Below are positions 17,830 to 27,037 of a stretch of DNA of 64,000 nucleotides, piece by piece. A program made the translations under genes and the position numbers. A model generated the notes under the pieces. It was not told the DNA's origin. It made no database searches and saw only the letters and a list, made by a program, of their open reading frames with translations. The stretch covers positions 1,240,001 to 1,304,000 of the forward strand of contig OY282380.1 in the NCBI GenBank assembly GCA_958295885.1, written 5' to 3'. Source of the DNA: Arenicellales bacterium. GTDB taxonomy: Bacteria; Pseudomonadota; Gammaproteobacteria; Arenicellales; JAJDZL01. Within the stretch, counting starts at the first letter, position 1, and every line of letters begins with the position of its first letter.

Positions 17830-18423
17830 ATGGCGACAATACAATCAACCATTCGCAGACAGGTCCGTCAAGCACGCCGGTCGCTGCCGCAGAACCAGCA
17901 GCGCAGAGCGGCAGAAAATCTGAAGAAAAAGCTGTCGGCGCATCCGCTGTTCCTGTCCAGTCGGCGCATCGCATTTTACTTGTCCAATGATGGCGAAATT
18001 GACCTGAGCCCCGCCTTGAAACAAGCTCGCGCAATGCATAAGGAATGCTATCTGCCAGTCTTATACCGAGGTGGAGAAAACCGCCTGCTGTTCGGACGCG
18101 TAACGGAGATGAATCACTTCAAGCCCAACAAGTACGGAATTCCAGAACCAGACATCGCCAGAGAGGGTTGGCTGTTTACGCACCAGCTGGACCTGGTATT
18201 GGCGCCGCTGGTGGCTTTCGACAGTCAAGGCAACCGGATTGGAATGGGAGGTGGCTATTATGACCGCTCCCTCAAGCAGCGTACAATGAAAAAACACTGG
18301 CAAAGACCTAAGGTTTTGGGCATCGCCCATCGGTTCCAGCAGGTCGATTCGATCGATCGAAATTTTTGGGACGTGCCGCTGCAGGGGGTTGTTACGGATC
18401 AGCAGGTTTTTAATTTCAAATGA
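17830..18423 (+). CDS. fau: 5-formyltetrahydrofolate cyclo-ligase
   Basis: A 197-residue enzyme (YgfA/MTHFS) that converts 5-formyl-THF to 5,10-methenyl-THF with ATP, recycling an inhibitory folate. Seen: the N-terminal basic helix (STIRRQVRQARRSL), the substrate region FYLSNDGEIDLSPAL, LVAPLVAFDSQGNRIGMGGGYYDR (the P-loop-like GMGGGYYD motif) and C-terminal VLGIAHRFQQV with DVPLQGVVT. The ATG at 17830 is chosen because the frame upstream (to 17755) lies inside the 6S RNA and adds residues not found in the family. The 6S-fau linkage is conserved. Confidence 0.93.
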   Translation: MATIQSTIRRQVRQARRSLPQNQQRRAAENLKKKLSAHPLFLSSRRIAFYLSNDGEIDLSPALKQARAMHKECYLPVLYRGGENRLLFGRVTEMNHFKPNKYGIPEPDIAREGWLFTHQLDLVLAPLVAFDSQGNRIGMGGGYYDRSLKQRTMKKHWQRPKVLGIAHRFQQVDSIDRNFWDVPLQGVVTDQQVFNFK

Positions 18424-18436
18424 GGGAACTGGATAC

Positions 18437-18904
18437 ATGAACTATTGGTTGATGAAAAGTGAACCGGATGTCTATTCCATAGACCATCTTGCGGCAGAGC
18501 CCAATCAGACCGACTATTGGGACGGCATTCGCAATTATCAGGTGCGAAATTTCATGCGGGATGTGATGCAGGTGGGCGACCGCGCCTTCTTCTACCATTC
18601 CAACTGCAAAGTGCCCGGCATCGCGGGTACGATGAGCATTGTCAGGTCAGCCTATCCGGACCATACGGCGTTTATCGACACCGAAAAATATTACGACCCC
18701 AAGAGCGACCCCAATAATCCACGCTGGCTCATGGTGGATGTGAAGCTGGAATCAAAATTTCCTCGATTCATCGCTCTGTCTGAATTAAGGCGGCAGGAAG
18801 TGCTCGCCGATATGCTGGTCCTGCGCAGGGGCAACCGGCTTTCAGTTACGCCCGTTACAGAAAATGAATGGAATCACATTGTTTCCATGGTCGAAAATAG
18901 TTAA
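18437..18904 (+). CDS. EVE domain protein
   Basis: A 155-residue single-domain protein beginning MNYWLMKSEPDVYSIDHL, with WDGIRNYQVRNFM, GDRAFFYHSN and PGIAGTM, all typical of EVE (PUA-like) proteins. EVE domains bind modified nucleobases or RNA; the chromosomal copies next to fau are widespread in proteobacteria and their exact substrate is not known. It follows fau by 13 bp and probably forms one transcript with it. The ATG at 18437 fits the family start. Confidence 0.9.
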   Translation: MNYWLMKSEPDVYSIDHLAAEPNQTDYWDGIRNYQVRNFMRDVMQVGDRAFFYHSNCKVPGIAGTMSIVRSAYPDHTAFIDTEKYYDPKSDPNNPRWLMVDVKLESKFPRFIALSELRRQEVLADMLVLRRGNRLSVTPVTENEWNHIVSMVENS

Positions 18905-18978
18905 CCCACTTTTCAGGGAGGCAGTTTTCCACCACGCCTGAAACGTCAGCACTGCGGGCAATTCAGCAAAAGGGTTCC

Positions 18979-19728
18979 TTATTCTCCCAATCGAAAACAT
19001 CGAAACCGCCAACCCTCGCCCTCGGTTACAACACAGGCGGTAATGCCTTCTTTCGGCGAGAGCTGTACGATTTCCCAAGTTACCCCGCGCTGGTCCGTCA
19101 CAATCGCATTGTTGAGGCCTTCCGTACCAATCAGATTGGCAGCGTTTAAAGGATATCGAATCCCGACTCCTCGAGCCTTTCCATACGCTTCTTTTCGAGT
19201 CCACAAGGACAGAATGAATTTTCGTCGACGCTCTTCAGAAAGCGAATCGTAGAATTGGCATTCCTCCAAGGTAAGTTTTTTTCGAGCAAGTTGTTCGTGA
19301 TTGACAGATCGCGAAGTGAATTCTATGTCAACGCCCAATTCGGCCCCGCAGCAAAACGCATACAAAGCTTCATTCCTGGTGTGCGTGGCATTAAATTGAA
19401 TCGGCATGTCCACGTCGGCTTTGAGATAGGGTTTGCCTAAAGGTCCGTAATCAAAACGAATGTCCTGAGGGTTCAATCCGGCGTACGAACCGAGCAGCTG
19501 TTTGAGAATTCCTCGGGCACAGATAAATCGAATTCGAGACCGTTCAGGTCGGTACCGTAAAATTCTTTCCCGTTCGATTGAACCCATGCAGCTCTGATAG
19601 TAGCAGAATCTTTCGTCATCGACCTCCAAGGATGCCGACCACAGGTGAACCTCACCAACTGACAGCGGTGGACAATCTTTTGTTGACGGCCACGGAAGGG
19701 AACGGCGGTTGTTCGAAATTGGGAGCAA
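18979..19728 (-). CDS. 4'-phosphopantetheinyl transferase (Sfp/HetI type)
   Basis: A 249-residue Sfp-type enzyme that transfers phosphopantetheine from CoA to a serine of carrier proteins. Seen: RIRFICARGILKQLLG, YGPLGKPYL, the Mg-binding motif GVDIEF (about residue 133) and the second motif WTRKEAYGKARG, matching W(T/S)xKEAxxK. The start is a TTG at 19728; no ATG occurs before the conserved region, so the exact start is uncertain. No polyketide or peptide synthetase is in the window, so its carrier partner could be fatty-acid ACP or lie elsewhere. Convergent with the EVE gene. Confidence 0.88.
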   Translation of the reverse strand: MLPISNNRRSLPWPSTKDCPPLSVGEVHLWSASLEVDDERFCYYQSCMGSIERERILRYRPERSRIRFICARGILKQLLGSYAGLNPQDIRFDYGPLGKPYLKADVDMPIQFNATHTRNEALYAFCCGAELGVDIEFTSRSVNHEQLARKKLTLEECQFYDSLSEERRRKFILSLWTRKEAYGKARGVGIRYPLNAANLIGTEGLNNAIVTDQRGVTWEIVQLSPKEGITACVVTEGEGWRFRCFRLGE

Positions 19729-19743
19729 AAACTAAAATTTCAG

Positions 19744-19965
19744 CTAACGTACGCCATTGTTTTGATGTTGATTGATTCGAGCGAGCGCCTGTTCCTCGGC
19801 ATCTGTGCCGTGACCGCTCTTTCGTCTGTTGAAAATTCTATGCTGCAGTCCTTCTTTGTCAAACAAATGGGTCCCGGTACGGTCCTGCAACGCTGCGACC
19901 GGTCCTTCCCCAGGTATGACATAGAGGCCGACAAATTCAACATCATGCGAGTCTGTAGGTTTCAT
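19744..19965 (-). CDS. small hypothetical protein between ilvA and the PPTase gene
   Basis: A 73-residue frame starting at an ATG with a weak GGGA upstream. The product (DVEFVGLYVIPGEGPVAALQ, then FDKEGLQHRIFNRRK) looks like a folded beta-rich N-terminus with a charged tail. It is collinear with and 23 bp downstream of ilvA and upstream of the PPTase gene, so it could be part of that transcript. No family recognised; another overlapping frame of similar length exists, so this call is tentative. Confidence 0.4.
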   Translation of the reverse strand: MKPTDSHDVEFVGLYVIPGEGPVAALQDRTGTHLFDKEGLQHRIFNRRKSGHGTDAEEQALARINQHQNNGVR

Positions 19966-19988
19966 TATTCCCTATCAAATCCTGAAAG

Positions 19989-21500
19989 TTAAGTGAGAAA
20001 CATTCTGTAGGCAGGATTGTCCGACTCCTCGACATGGGTATAGCCGACCACCTTGAGAAATATCGAAAACAGATCGTTTTCTTCAGGTGGCACCTGTATG
20101 CCACAGAGCACGCGTCCAAAATCAGCTCCATGGTTTCGATAGTGAAACATGCTGATGTTCCATGACCCGCCCATCTTTTCCAAAAACTCCAGCAGTGCGC
20201 CAGGACGTTCCGGCAATTGAAATCGAAACACTCGCTCATTATCCAATTTCGGCGAGTGACCGCCAACCATGTGTCGAACGTGGACTTTGGCCATTTCATT
20301 GTCAGTCAAGTCAATCACTGGGTAACCGTGCCGTACGAGCTCATCAATTGACTGCTGGATCTGACTTGCATCGTCTATCTCGATGCCGGCGAATACATGT
20401 GCATCCTGGTCATCGGCGTATCGATAGTTGAATTCAGTAATGTTCCGACCGCCGATGACCGAACAGAACTTTTTGAAACTTCCTGGACGTTCGGGAATCG
20501 TTACCGCGAGTATCGCCTCTCGACGTTCACCAATTTCGGCGCGTTCGGACACATGTCGCAGTCGATCAAAGTTCATATTGGCTCCAGAGTTGATCGCAAC
20601 CAGAGTGCGCCTGCGGCCCGATAACGATCTGCAATACTGCTTCATGCCTGCGACTGCCAGCGCTCCGGATGGCTCGACAATGGTACGCGTATCTTCAAAA
20701 ATGTCCTTGATCGCTGCACAGATGGCGTCTGTATCAACTCTTTCGATGCGGTCGACATACTTGCGTACCAATCGAAACGTCTCACTGCCAACTTTTTTCA
20801 CCGCAACACCATCGGCAAAAATTCCTACCTGCTTCAGTTTGATTCTTCGCCCTGCTTCCATAGACTGGAACATTGCGTCTGAATCTTCCGGTTCAACACC
20901 AACGATTTCCACTTCCTGATTGATCTGCTTGACAGCGGCCGCTACGCCAGCGATCAAGCCTCCACCTCCAACTGGCACGAAAATCGTGTCCACCTGACCT
21001 GTTAGCGAACGCATGATCTCCAACCCCACTGTCCCATTTCCTGCGATTACATCGGGATCGTCGTAAGGCGGAATGATGTGCAGCTGATGCTTTTCGCAGA
21101 ATTCATTTGCGGCGTCACTCGCTTCAGCATAGCTGTCCCCAACCAGTATGACATCAGCACCCAGAGACTTAACCGACTTGACCTTGATTACAGGACTCGT
21201 GACTGGCATGAAGATTGTTACCGGACAATTCAGTTTCTGTCCCGCCAATGCAACGCCTTGCGCGTGATTGCCCGCCGAGGCTGCAACTACACCACGGTCA
21301 AGAACCGACCGAGACAGATTCGTCATTTTGTTGTACGCACCACGCAGCTTGAACGAGAAAATCGGCTGTTCATCTTCTCGTTTCAGCCATACGTCGTGAT
21401 TCAGTCTGCTGGACAGGTTCGCCGCGTAATCCAGACGCGTATCGTATGCTACGTCATAAACACGCGCAAGCAAAGTGCGTTGAAGATAGTCAAAACTCAC
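19989..21500 (-). CDS. ilvA: threonine ammonia-lyase, biosynthetic
   Basis: A 503-residue PLP enzyme that deaminates threonine to 2-oxobutanoate, the first step to isoleucine. The PLP lysine motif SFKLRGAYNKM lies near residue 50, followed by GVVAASAGNHAQGVA and the glycine loop VGGGGLIAGVAAAVK (about residues 178-192). The C-terminus has two ACT-like regulatory domains (about 330-410 and 420-500; ERPGSFKKFCSVIGGRNITEFNYR and ERPGALLEFLEKMGG regions), the long IlvA form that is feedback-inhibited by isoleucine. Length is normal. No other ilv genes nearby. Confidence 0.95.
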   Translation of the reverse strand: MSFDYLQRTLLARVYDVAYDTRLDYAANLSSRLNHDVWLKREDEQPIFSFKLRGAYNKMTNLSRSVLDRGVVAASAGNHAQGVALAGQKLNCPVTIFMPVTSPVIKVKSVKSLGADVILVGDSYAEASDAANEFCEKHQLHIIPPYDDPDVIAGNGTVGLEIMRSLTGQVDTIFVPVGGGGLIAGVAAAVKQINQEVEIVGVEPEDSDAMFQSMEAGRRIKLKQVGIFADGVAVKKVGSETFRLVRKYVDRIERVDTDAICAAIKDIFEDTRTIVEPSGALAVAGMKQYCRSLSGRRRTLVAINSGANMNFDRLRHVSERAEIGERREAILAVTIPERPGSFKKFCSVIGGRNITEFNYRYADDQDAHVFAGIEIDDASQIQQSIDELVRHGYPVIDLTDNEMAKVHVRHMVGGHSPKLDNERVFRFQLPERPGALLEFLEKMGGSWNISMFHYRNHGADFGRVLCGIQVPPEENDLFSIFLKVVGYTHVEESDNPAYRMFLT

Positions 21501-21935
21501 AGTGATGAAAGAAAATAAATCATACAGTCACGAACGAAAATGCCAAGTAAAAAGCGTCAGAATTCCTACAGAATACAGACCGCGCAAATTATAACGAATG
21601 ACTGTTTCGGTTTAGAAGAGATGAAAATTCGCGTATCGAGATCTTCGCCACGGCACCGCCTTTTGGAAATTATAGTGGCACGCGTCGCAGACACTTGGAT
21701 CTTCGCGTCAACCATGGACCGGAGCAAATGGATTTGGCGCTTTCTCGGATCTTAAGCGAGTGTTTTTTCACGGACGATCTCAAAATATCGAATATTGTGA
21801 TTTTGCTGAAACCGTACTGAAAAATCGGTCCAGATTGGAAAAAACGCAAATTCTGAACGCGGAATCGGATTGACGATCAGACAAATTAATTCCATTCCAG
21901 CTTGAACTCGAATGATTTTCCATATCGCACGGTGT
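21501..21935. other. intergenic, nothing recognised
   Basis: About 435 bp between ilvA and the dsbD-like gene (both minus strand). A 71-codon plus-strand frame at 21540-21755 has no motif, no family resemblance and no convincing ribosome binding site. It may contain the ilvA promoter at its left edge. Confidence 0.5.
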
Positions 21936-23366
21936 CTAAATTTTTGCCAGTAGATCGAAAAATTCCTCTACGTCCAAATATCCATAGGTCAGCAGGTCTG
22001 GCCGCAAGTTCCCTTGAGCGTCAAGCAGCACGATGGCTGGCGGTCCGAAAACTCCGAAACGTTTTCGAACTGCTCGACCAAACTCTTCTTTTGGATCAGT
22101 AACATCAATCTTCAGGCTCGATACGTTTTCGTTAAGGTGCGCAATCACCGCTGGATCGCGGAATGTCGTTCGGTCCATTCTCTTGCAATCCAAACACCAG
22201 TCCGCATAAAAATCCACCATTACGACTCGATTGTCTGTTTTCGCTTCGCCTAGCTTTTCGTCGAATTCAATCATATTCCTAACGTAGACAAATACGCTTT
22301 CTTGTTCAATGCCAGTCATCGTAAGATTCGATGAATCATTTCGATTGACCAGATCGGTCAGCTGAGGCAGTGGATTCAGTACATCTCGGTTGCCTAGGGA
22401 CGAACCGGTTAAACTGACGATGCCCCACACAAACAATGCGATTCCAGTGCCCTTGCTCAGTTTTTGCAATCCAGCCGGCTGCGCTGACATTTTCGTTATC
22501 GTACCCAGATACACAGCGGACACAATAAACAGCGCCGCCCATAAAAACAAAACTGGAACTTCAGGGATCGAACCGAGCAGATAAATTGCGACAGCAATCA
22601 GAGCCACGCCTAGCAAATGCTTGATGCGTTCCATCCAAGCGCCTGTTTTAGGCAGCAGAAACGAGAGTCCAAAACCAATCGCAATCAGCAGTGCGCCCAT
22701 GCCAAGAGCCATTGATGACATCATGACCGCTCCGAGCACAGGGTCGCCTTTCGCAATGACAACACCGAGTACGGAGATCAGCAGCGGAGTTACGCAGGCG
22801 CCGATTACCAAAGCAGATACCAATCCGAGAACAAACACTGCTCCCACACTACGGCCCTGAATCCGCGCAGCAGTGGTTTGAATCCTGGTTTCAAATTTTG
22901 TGGGCAGCCTCAGCTCGTAGAGTCCGAACATGGACAGTGCTCCAGCAACAAGAACAGCAGCCAGCAGAGCCAACACCAGAGGCGTTTGAAAATACGCTTG
23001 AAGCTGGTCTCCGGTCGCACCTGCGACAGCCCCTATCGCCGCATACGTTGCAACGGTGCCTAAAACATATATGATGGATAAAATCCCACCTCTCACGCGA
23101 CTGTTTGCGGCATTTCCCTGCCCGGCAATGATTGCAAATACGATGGGAACCAGCGGCAGCACGCAAGGTGTGAATGTCAGCAGCAAACCGATGCCGAAAG
23201 CAGAAATAAGCAGCCCGAACAAATTCGCTTCCAGATCCATAAGTGCGCTGGCGCTGCCTGCGGACTGCGCCCAGACATCAATGGAAAAGAACGTCAGCAC
23301 TGCGAAAATCAGCCAATGAAACAAGCGTTTCAGGCAACGATTCATCATTAGAAGAAATTTATTCAA
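21936..23366 (-). CDS. DsbD-like thiol:disulfide reductase without the N-terminal domain
   Basis: A 476-residue membrane protein that carries electrons from cytoplasmic thioredoxin to the periplasm, for example for cytochrome c maturation. After a signal anchor come eight helices with the two redox cysteines in FTPCVLPLVPIVF and GACVTPLLISVLG. A C-terminal thioredoxin-like domain (about 340-476) has the CxxC site DWCLDCKRM and FGVFGPPAIVLLD. Classical DsbD has about 570 residues and a periplasmic immunoglobulin-like alpha domain at its N-terminus; here only about 15 residues separate signal and first helix, so that domain is absent. Start is a TTG with AGGA upstream; ATGs at 23348 and 23345 are alternatives. 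Confidence 0.88.
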   Translation of the reverse strand: MNKFLLMMNRCLKRLFHWLIFAVLTFFSIDVWAQSAGSASALMDLEANLFGLLISAFGIGLLLTFTPCVLPLVPIVFAIIAGQGNAANSRVRGGILSIIYVLGTVATYAAIGAVAGATGDQLQAYFQTPLVLALLAAVLVAGALSMFGLYELRLPTKFETRIQTTAARIQGRSVGAVFVLGLVSALVIGACVTPLLISVLGVVIAKGDPVLGAVMMSSMALGMGALLIAIGFGLSFLLPKTGAWMERIKHLLGVALIAVAIYLLGSIPEVPVLFLWAALFIVSAVYLGTITKMSAQPAGLQKLSKGTGIALFVWGIVSLTGSSLGNRDVLNPLPQLTDLVNRNDSSNLTMTGIEQESVFVYVRNMIEFDEKLGEAKTDNRVVMVDFYADWCLDCKRMDRTTFRDPAVIAHLNENVSSLKIDVTDPKEEFGRAVRKRFGVFGPPAIVLLDAQGNLRPDLLTYGYLDVEEFFDLLAKI

Positions 23367-24105
23367 AATCCTAATTCCTGCTGGAAGTAAATTGGAAGCA
23401 TCTGTGTGAAAATTCGAGTGCTTTTGATACCGCTGTTAGACAGCACTCGCGTCAAGTAGTTCAATCTGACCGAAATTATTGTTTGTAGCGCAAGCATACT
23501 ACACTTGTCTTGAAAAAAACACGAACTTAAGCCTACGTCATAATATTAATTTAATGAGAAGATATTTTGGAAATTGCAGCGAATCCATGTCTGCTGAATC
23601 GAAAAGAAGTTCCCTATGCCGGAAAAATTTAATCGGATACGCCGAATTTGGAGTTCATCAGGCTTGAAGGTCATCGTCTTGTTGGATAAATATGGATACA
23701 ATCCATACGAGGAGGCCTGTCACCTGCCATGAATTGATGAATTGGCAAATGTAAAGACAATATGATTTGCGTCGGCAGGCGCATGAAAAAAATGTAGGAA
23801 TGCAAAGAGGATGAGCTGGACTTTGATTGGGTGGATTGTGAATTCAACAGTCGGATGTCCTATCAAAACCTGCGATAAAGGATGCCGAGCCTGAGCGATT
23901 GGGATTGGAGTTTGACGATGGCAGCGCGCTGACTGCTGCAGGCGCATGGGATTGTGGAATTCACAGGGACTGCTTTGATAAAAGGGAACTTAATGATTTT
24001 GACTCGCGACGGCGTTCTGGAAATGTGCAGGACCCAGAACATTCCTGGACATACGGAACAAAAATTGAAAAATAGACTGAAAGCGGTCCAGTCGCTGGAG
24101 AACAC
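23367..24105. other. intergenic, possible relic sequence
   Basis: About 740 bp before rpiA. Frames such as 23479-23667 and the minus-strand 23863-24105 show no known motif. A plus-strand stretch at 23895-24090 reads LQAHGIVEFTGTALIKGN and further plausible peptide across frame changes, so it may be a decayed gene, but I cannot name it. The rpiA promoter should be at the right end. Confidence 0.45.
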
Positions 24106-24762
24106 ATGAATCTGGAATTATGCAAACATAAAGCCGCTGAGGCCGCGCTCGACTACATCAGTCTGGGCGATGTTGTCGGCGTGGGGACCGGCTCTACTGC
24201 AAATGTTTTTATTGATCTTCTTGGCAGAATCAAAGGCAGAATTGACGGTGCCGTTGCCAGCTCCAACGAAACGAAAAGGCGATTGCGAGAACTTCGCATC
24301 CCGGTGCTTGAACTGAATCAAACCGGAGTGCTTCCCCTATACGTAGACGGAGCCGACGAAGCGACGAAGCATCGATATCTGATCAAAGGGGGAGGTGGCG
24401 CTCTCACTCGAGAAAAAATTGTTGCGACAGCCAGTGAAATTTTCGTCTGTATCGTTGATTACACCAAAATGGTGGACGTGCTTGGTGCATTTCCAGTGCC
24501 CATTGAAGTCATGCCGATGGCGCAAAGTTCCGTGAGTCGAGCATTGGTCGGACGAAAAGGCTGGCCTCAGCTGAGAACCGGCTTCACGACTGACAATGGA
24601 AACGTCATCGTGGATGTGCGAAATCTTGATCTGGTGGACCCTCCCGCGGAGGAATCCCACCTAAACAATATCCCTGGAGCAGTCTGCAACGGAATTTTTG
24701 CATTGCGACCAGCAGACGTCTTGATTTCGGGCAACGAAAATCATGCTGACCTTTATCGATAA
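24106..24762 (+). CDS. rpiA: ribose-5-phosphate isomerase A
   Basis: A 218-residue pentose phosphate enzyme that interconverts ribose-5-phosphate and ribulose-5-phosphate. All family signatures are present: [17 protein letters not shown] (phosphate loop), [39 protein letters not shown] (with the catalytic residues), [11 protein letters not shown] and the final [17 protein letters not shown]. Length is that of the E. coli protein. Convergent with trmB; their stops are four bases apart with no visible hairpin. Confidence 0.96.
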   Translation: MNLELCKHKAAEAALDYISLGDVVGVGTGSTANVFIDLLGRIKGRIDGAVASSNETKRRLRELRIPVLELNQTGVLPLYVDGADEATKHRYLIKGGGGALTREKIVATASEIFVCIVDYTKMVDVLGAFPVPIEVMPMAQSSVSRALVGRKGWPQLRTGFTTDNGNVIVDVRNLDLVDPPAEESHLNNIPGAVCNGIFALRPADVLISGNENHADLYR

Positions 24763-24766
24763 TGTC

Positions 24767-25486
24767 TCAGACTGGCCCGGCTCGGTCAGCTGCGCGTCGG
24801 CGCTGAAATACGAACTCATGAATGAAGTTCCCTCGCTCCAATGCTTTTCTTTCATATCGAGTTTCGGAACGCTGAAGTCGGCCGGTGCTCAGTTCCTGGC
24901 CGTCGTCCAAAATTCCGATCCGAACATTTTCAGCAAATCTTTCTCGGGCATAGGCCGCGTAGTCACTTGAATCCGTTACGAAAATGATCCTGCCATCGTC
25001 TGTGAGCCGACTCACGCACAATTCAACAAATTCTGGCTGAATGAGTCTGCGTTTTCTGTGTTTTCTCTTGGGCCAAGGGTCGGGAAAATGAAAAAAGATT
25101 TCGCTCAGCAGTCGGGGCGGCAGCTGAAGCGCCAGCACATCTCGGGCATCGGAAGTGGAAACGCGAACGTTGTCAATGTTCAAACGATGAAGAGCCAGCA
25201 GGCACTTGCCAACTCCTGGTCGATAGACTTCGATCCCCAAATATCCGGTATCAGGGTTGGTTCGAGCCAGATGCACAAGCGCCTCTCCGTCACCAAAACC
25301 TACTTCAAGTGCGAATCGATTCAATTTGGGAAAGATCCGTTGCAGATCCAGCGATACGTCAGCGGATGGCACAACATAGAGCTCCGATAAATTTTCGATC
25401 GCTCGACGCTGAGCGGCGGTCATTCGACTTTCTCGTCTCGCGTAGGTTTTAACCCGCTGGTGCTTTTGTGCCATATGTCCCGTCAT
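24767..25486 (-). CDS. trmB: tRNA (guanine-N7-)-methyltransferase
   Basis: A 239-residue SAM-dependent enzyme that methylates G46 of tRNAs. Seen: the SAM-binding motif ALEVGFGDGEALVHLA (about residue 58), GIEVYRPGVGKCL, SDARDVL and the TrmB hallmark FFHFPDPWPKRKHRKRRLIQ, followed by DDGRIIFVTDSSDYA. C-terminus TRYERKALERGNFIHEFVF is usual for the family. The frame start at 25486 is used; an in-frame ATG four codons downstream (MAQKHQ) is equally possible. Confidence 0.95.
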   Translation of the reverse strand: MTGHMAQKHQRVKTYARRESRMTAAQRRAIENLSELYVVPSADVSLDLQRIFPKLNRFALEVGFGDGEALVHLARTNPDTGYLGIEVYRPGVGKCLLALHRLNIDNVRVSTSDARDVLALQLPPRLLSEIFFHFPDPWPKRKHRKRRLIQPEFVELCVSRLTDDGRIIFVTDSSDYAAYARERFAENVRIGILDDGQELSTGRLQRSETRYERKALERGNFIHEFVFQRRRAADRAGPV

Positions 25487-25746
25487 CGCCTGACCTCAAT
25501 TGAACCGCCTTTGGAGTATATTATTTGAAACCATGCACCCATGTGAAATTCCGAAATTCCGATCCGAAGAACCAGCCGGCCGCAAAATGCTTCGAGCGAT
25601 AAGCGCCTGATTTCAATGACTCCCAATTGACTGATCCAATCAGCATGAAATCAAAAGAATTAAGTTACAATAATCCATTTTTTAACTTCACATCCCTCAT
25701 TCGCAGGATATGAACTGCCGAAGCGGTCAGCGAATCCACTGAATCA

Positions 25747-26370
25747 ATGCTTGAAGTTCAAAAATTATCGGTTGTTCGAGACGAACGATGCCTGTTCAAG
25801 AATCTCTCGTTTTCCGTGCCGAATGGACAGCTTCTCTATGTTCGAGGCAGAAATGGCGCCGGAAAAACAACGTTAATTCGAACACTGTGTGGTTTTATTC
25901 GACCAGGCGCAGGTGAAATTCGATGGAATGGGAGCGCCATTGGACAGGATGCGACGGAATTTCGTCGGTCATTGGCCTATATTGGACACGAAAACGGGAT
26001 TAAAGGCGATCTGACAGTTCTGGAAAATCTTGTGTTTTATCGCACCCTGCACAATGTTTCAGCCAGAACGGACGCACTTGATGGATTAGAGCAGCTTGGA
26101 GTCGCGCGGTTGGCCCACATTCCCTGCCGATTTCTTTCTGCCGGACAAAAGCGAAGAGTGGCCTTATCCAGACTGCATGGCGCACGCGCAAAATTGTGGC
26201 TGCTGGATGAGCCCTTTGCTGCGTTGGACGCCTCCGGGCAGAGGACCGCTGCTGATCTGCTCGCCGGGCACCTCGCAAAAGGAGGGATCGGCGTAGTTAC
26301 CTCGCATCAGGATGCAGACTGGGGTCCGGTGAATCTGCAGGAGCTCCACTTGGAGGACTCACAAAGATGA
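25747..26370 (+). CDS. ccmA: heme exporter ATP-binding protein CcmA
   Basis: A 207-residue ABC ATPase of the cytochrome c maturation system I, which with CcmB drives release of holo-CcmE. Walker A is GRNGAGKTTLIRTLCG, the signature is LSAGQKRRVALSRL, Walker B is AKLWLLDEPFAALD, and the H-loop is VVTSHQ. Length is typical. The stop overlaps the ccmB start by four bases (ATGA), and ccmB, ccmC and ccmD follow without gaps, so they are one operon. Confidence 0.95.
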   Translation: MLEVQKLSVVRDERCLFKNLSFSVPNGQLLYVRGRNGAGKTTLIRTLCGFIRPGAGEIRWNGSAIGQDATEFRRSLAYIGHENGIKGDLTVLENLVFYRTLHNVSARTDALDGLEQLGVARLAHIPCRFLSAGQKRRVALSRLHGARAKLWLLDEPFAALDASGQRTAADLLAGHLAKGGIGVVTSHQDADWGPVNLQELHLEDSQR

Positions 26371-27035
26371 GTGCGTTTTTCGCGCTGCTCAAACGCGACC
26401 TGCTGCTGGTGCACAGAAATCCGTCGGATTTTGCGACGCCTATAATATTTTTTGTCATCGCGGTCACGCTGTTTTCATTTGCAGCAGCGACAGATGGAAT
26501 GGTGCTTAGGACGATCGCCTCTGGCGTCATCTGGATCTCGGCGCTTCTCGCATCAATGCTGTCGCTGGATGAAATTTTTCGTTCTGATTTTGAAGACGGC
26601 AGCTTGGATTTGATTCTTAACGCACCTGCTCCTTTGTCATTGCTTGTGCTTGCAAAAGTGACTGCGCATTGGATCTCGACTGGGCTGCCCCTAATCGCAG
26701 CAAGTCCAATTCTAGGCATACTGATGAACCTTGATTCGCATAGCATTTTCACTCTGGTCGCCGCGGTTGCATTGAGCACTCCCACATTCAGCCTGATTGG
26801 AGCTTTTGGAGCAGCCTTGGTGATCAGTCAGCAAAAAGCAGGCATGCTGCTTTCGCTTCTCACACTGCCGCTCTGCATACCTGTTTTGATCTACTCGATT
26901 TCAAGCGTGCTTGCTGCAGGTTCCGGCCTCCCCGTTTCCGGACATCTGTCTCTGCTGGGAGCTTTTCTTATTTTCTGTATGACCATCGCCCCGTTTGCCA
27001 TTGCGGGCACGCTCAGAGCCATGGCGGGAAGCTGA
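26367..27035 (+). CDS. ccmB: heme exporter membrane protein CcmB
   Basis: A 222-residue protein with six hydrophobic helices. The start MSAFFALLKRDLLLVHRNPSD and the stretch SLDEIFRSDFEDGSLDLILNAPAPLSLLVLAKVTAHW are typical of CcmB. It forms the membrane part of the CcmAB transporter in cytochrome c maturation. Overlaps ccmA by four bases and ends two bases before ccmC. Confidence 0.94.
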   Translation: MSAFFALLKRDLLLVHRNPSDFATPIIFFVIAVTLFSFAAATDGMVLRTIASGVIWISALLASMLSLDEIFRSDFEDGSLDLILNAPAPLSLLVLAKVTAHWISTGLPLIAASPILGILMNLDSHSIFTLVAAVALSTPTFSLIGAFGAALVISQQKAGMLLSLLTLPLCIPVLIYSISSVLAAGSGLPVSGHLSLLGAFLIFCMTIAPFAIAGTLRAMAGS

Positions 27036-27037
27036 AA

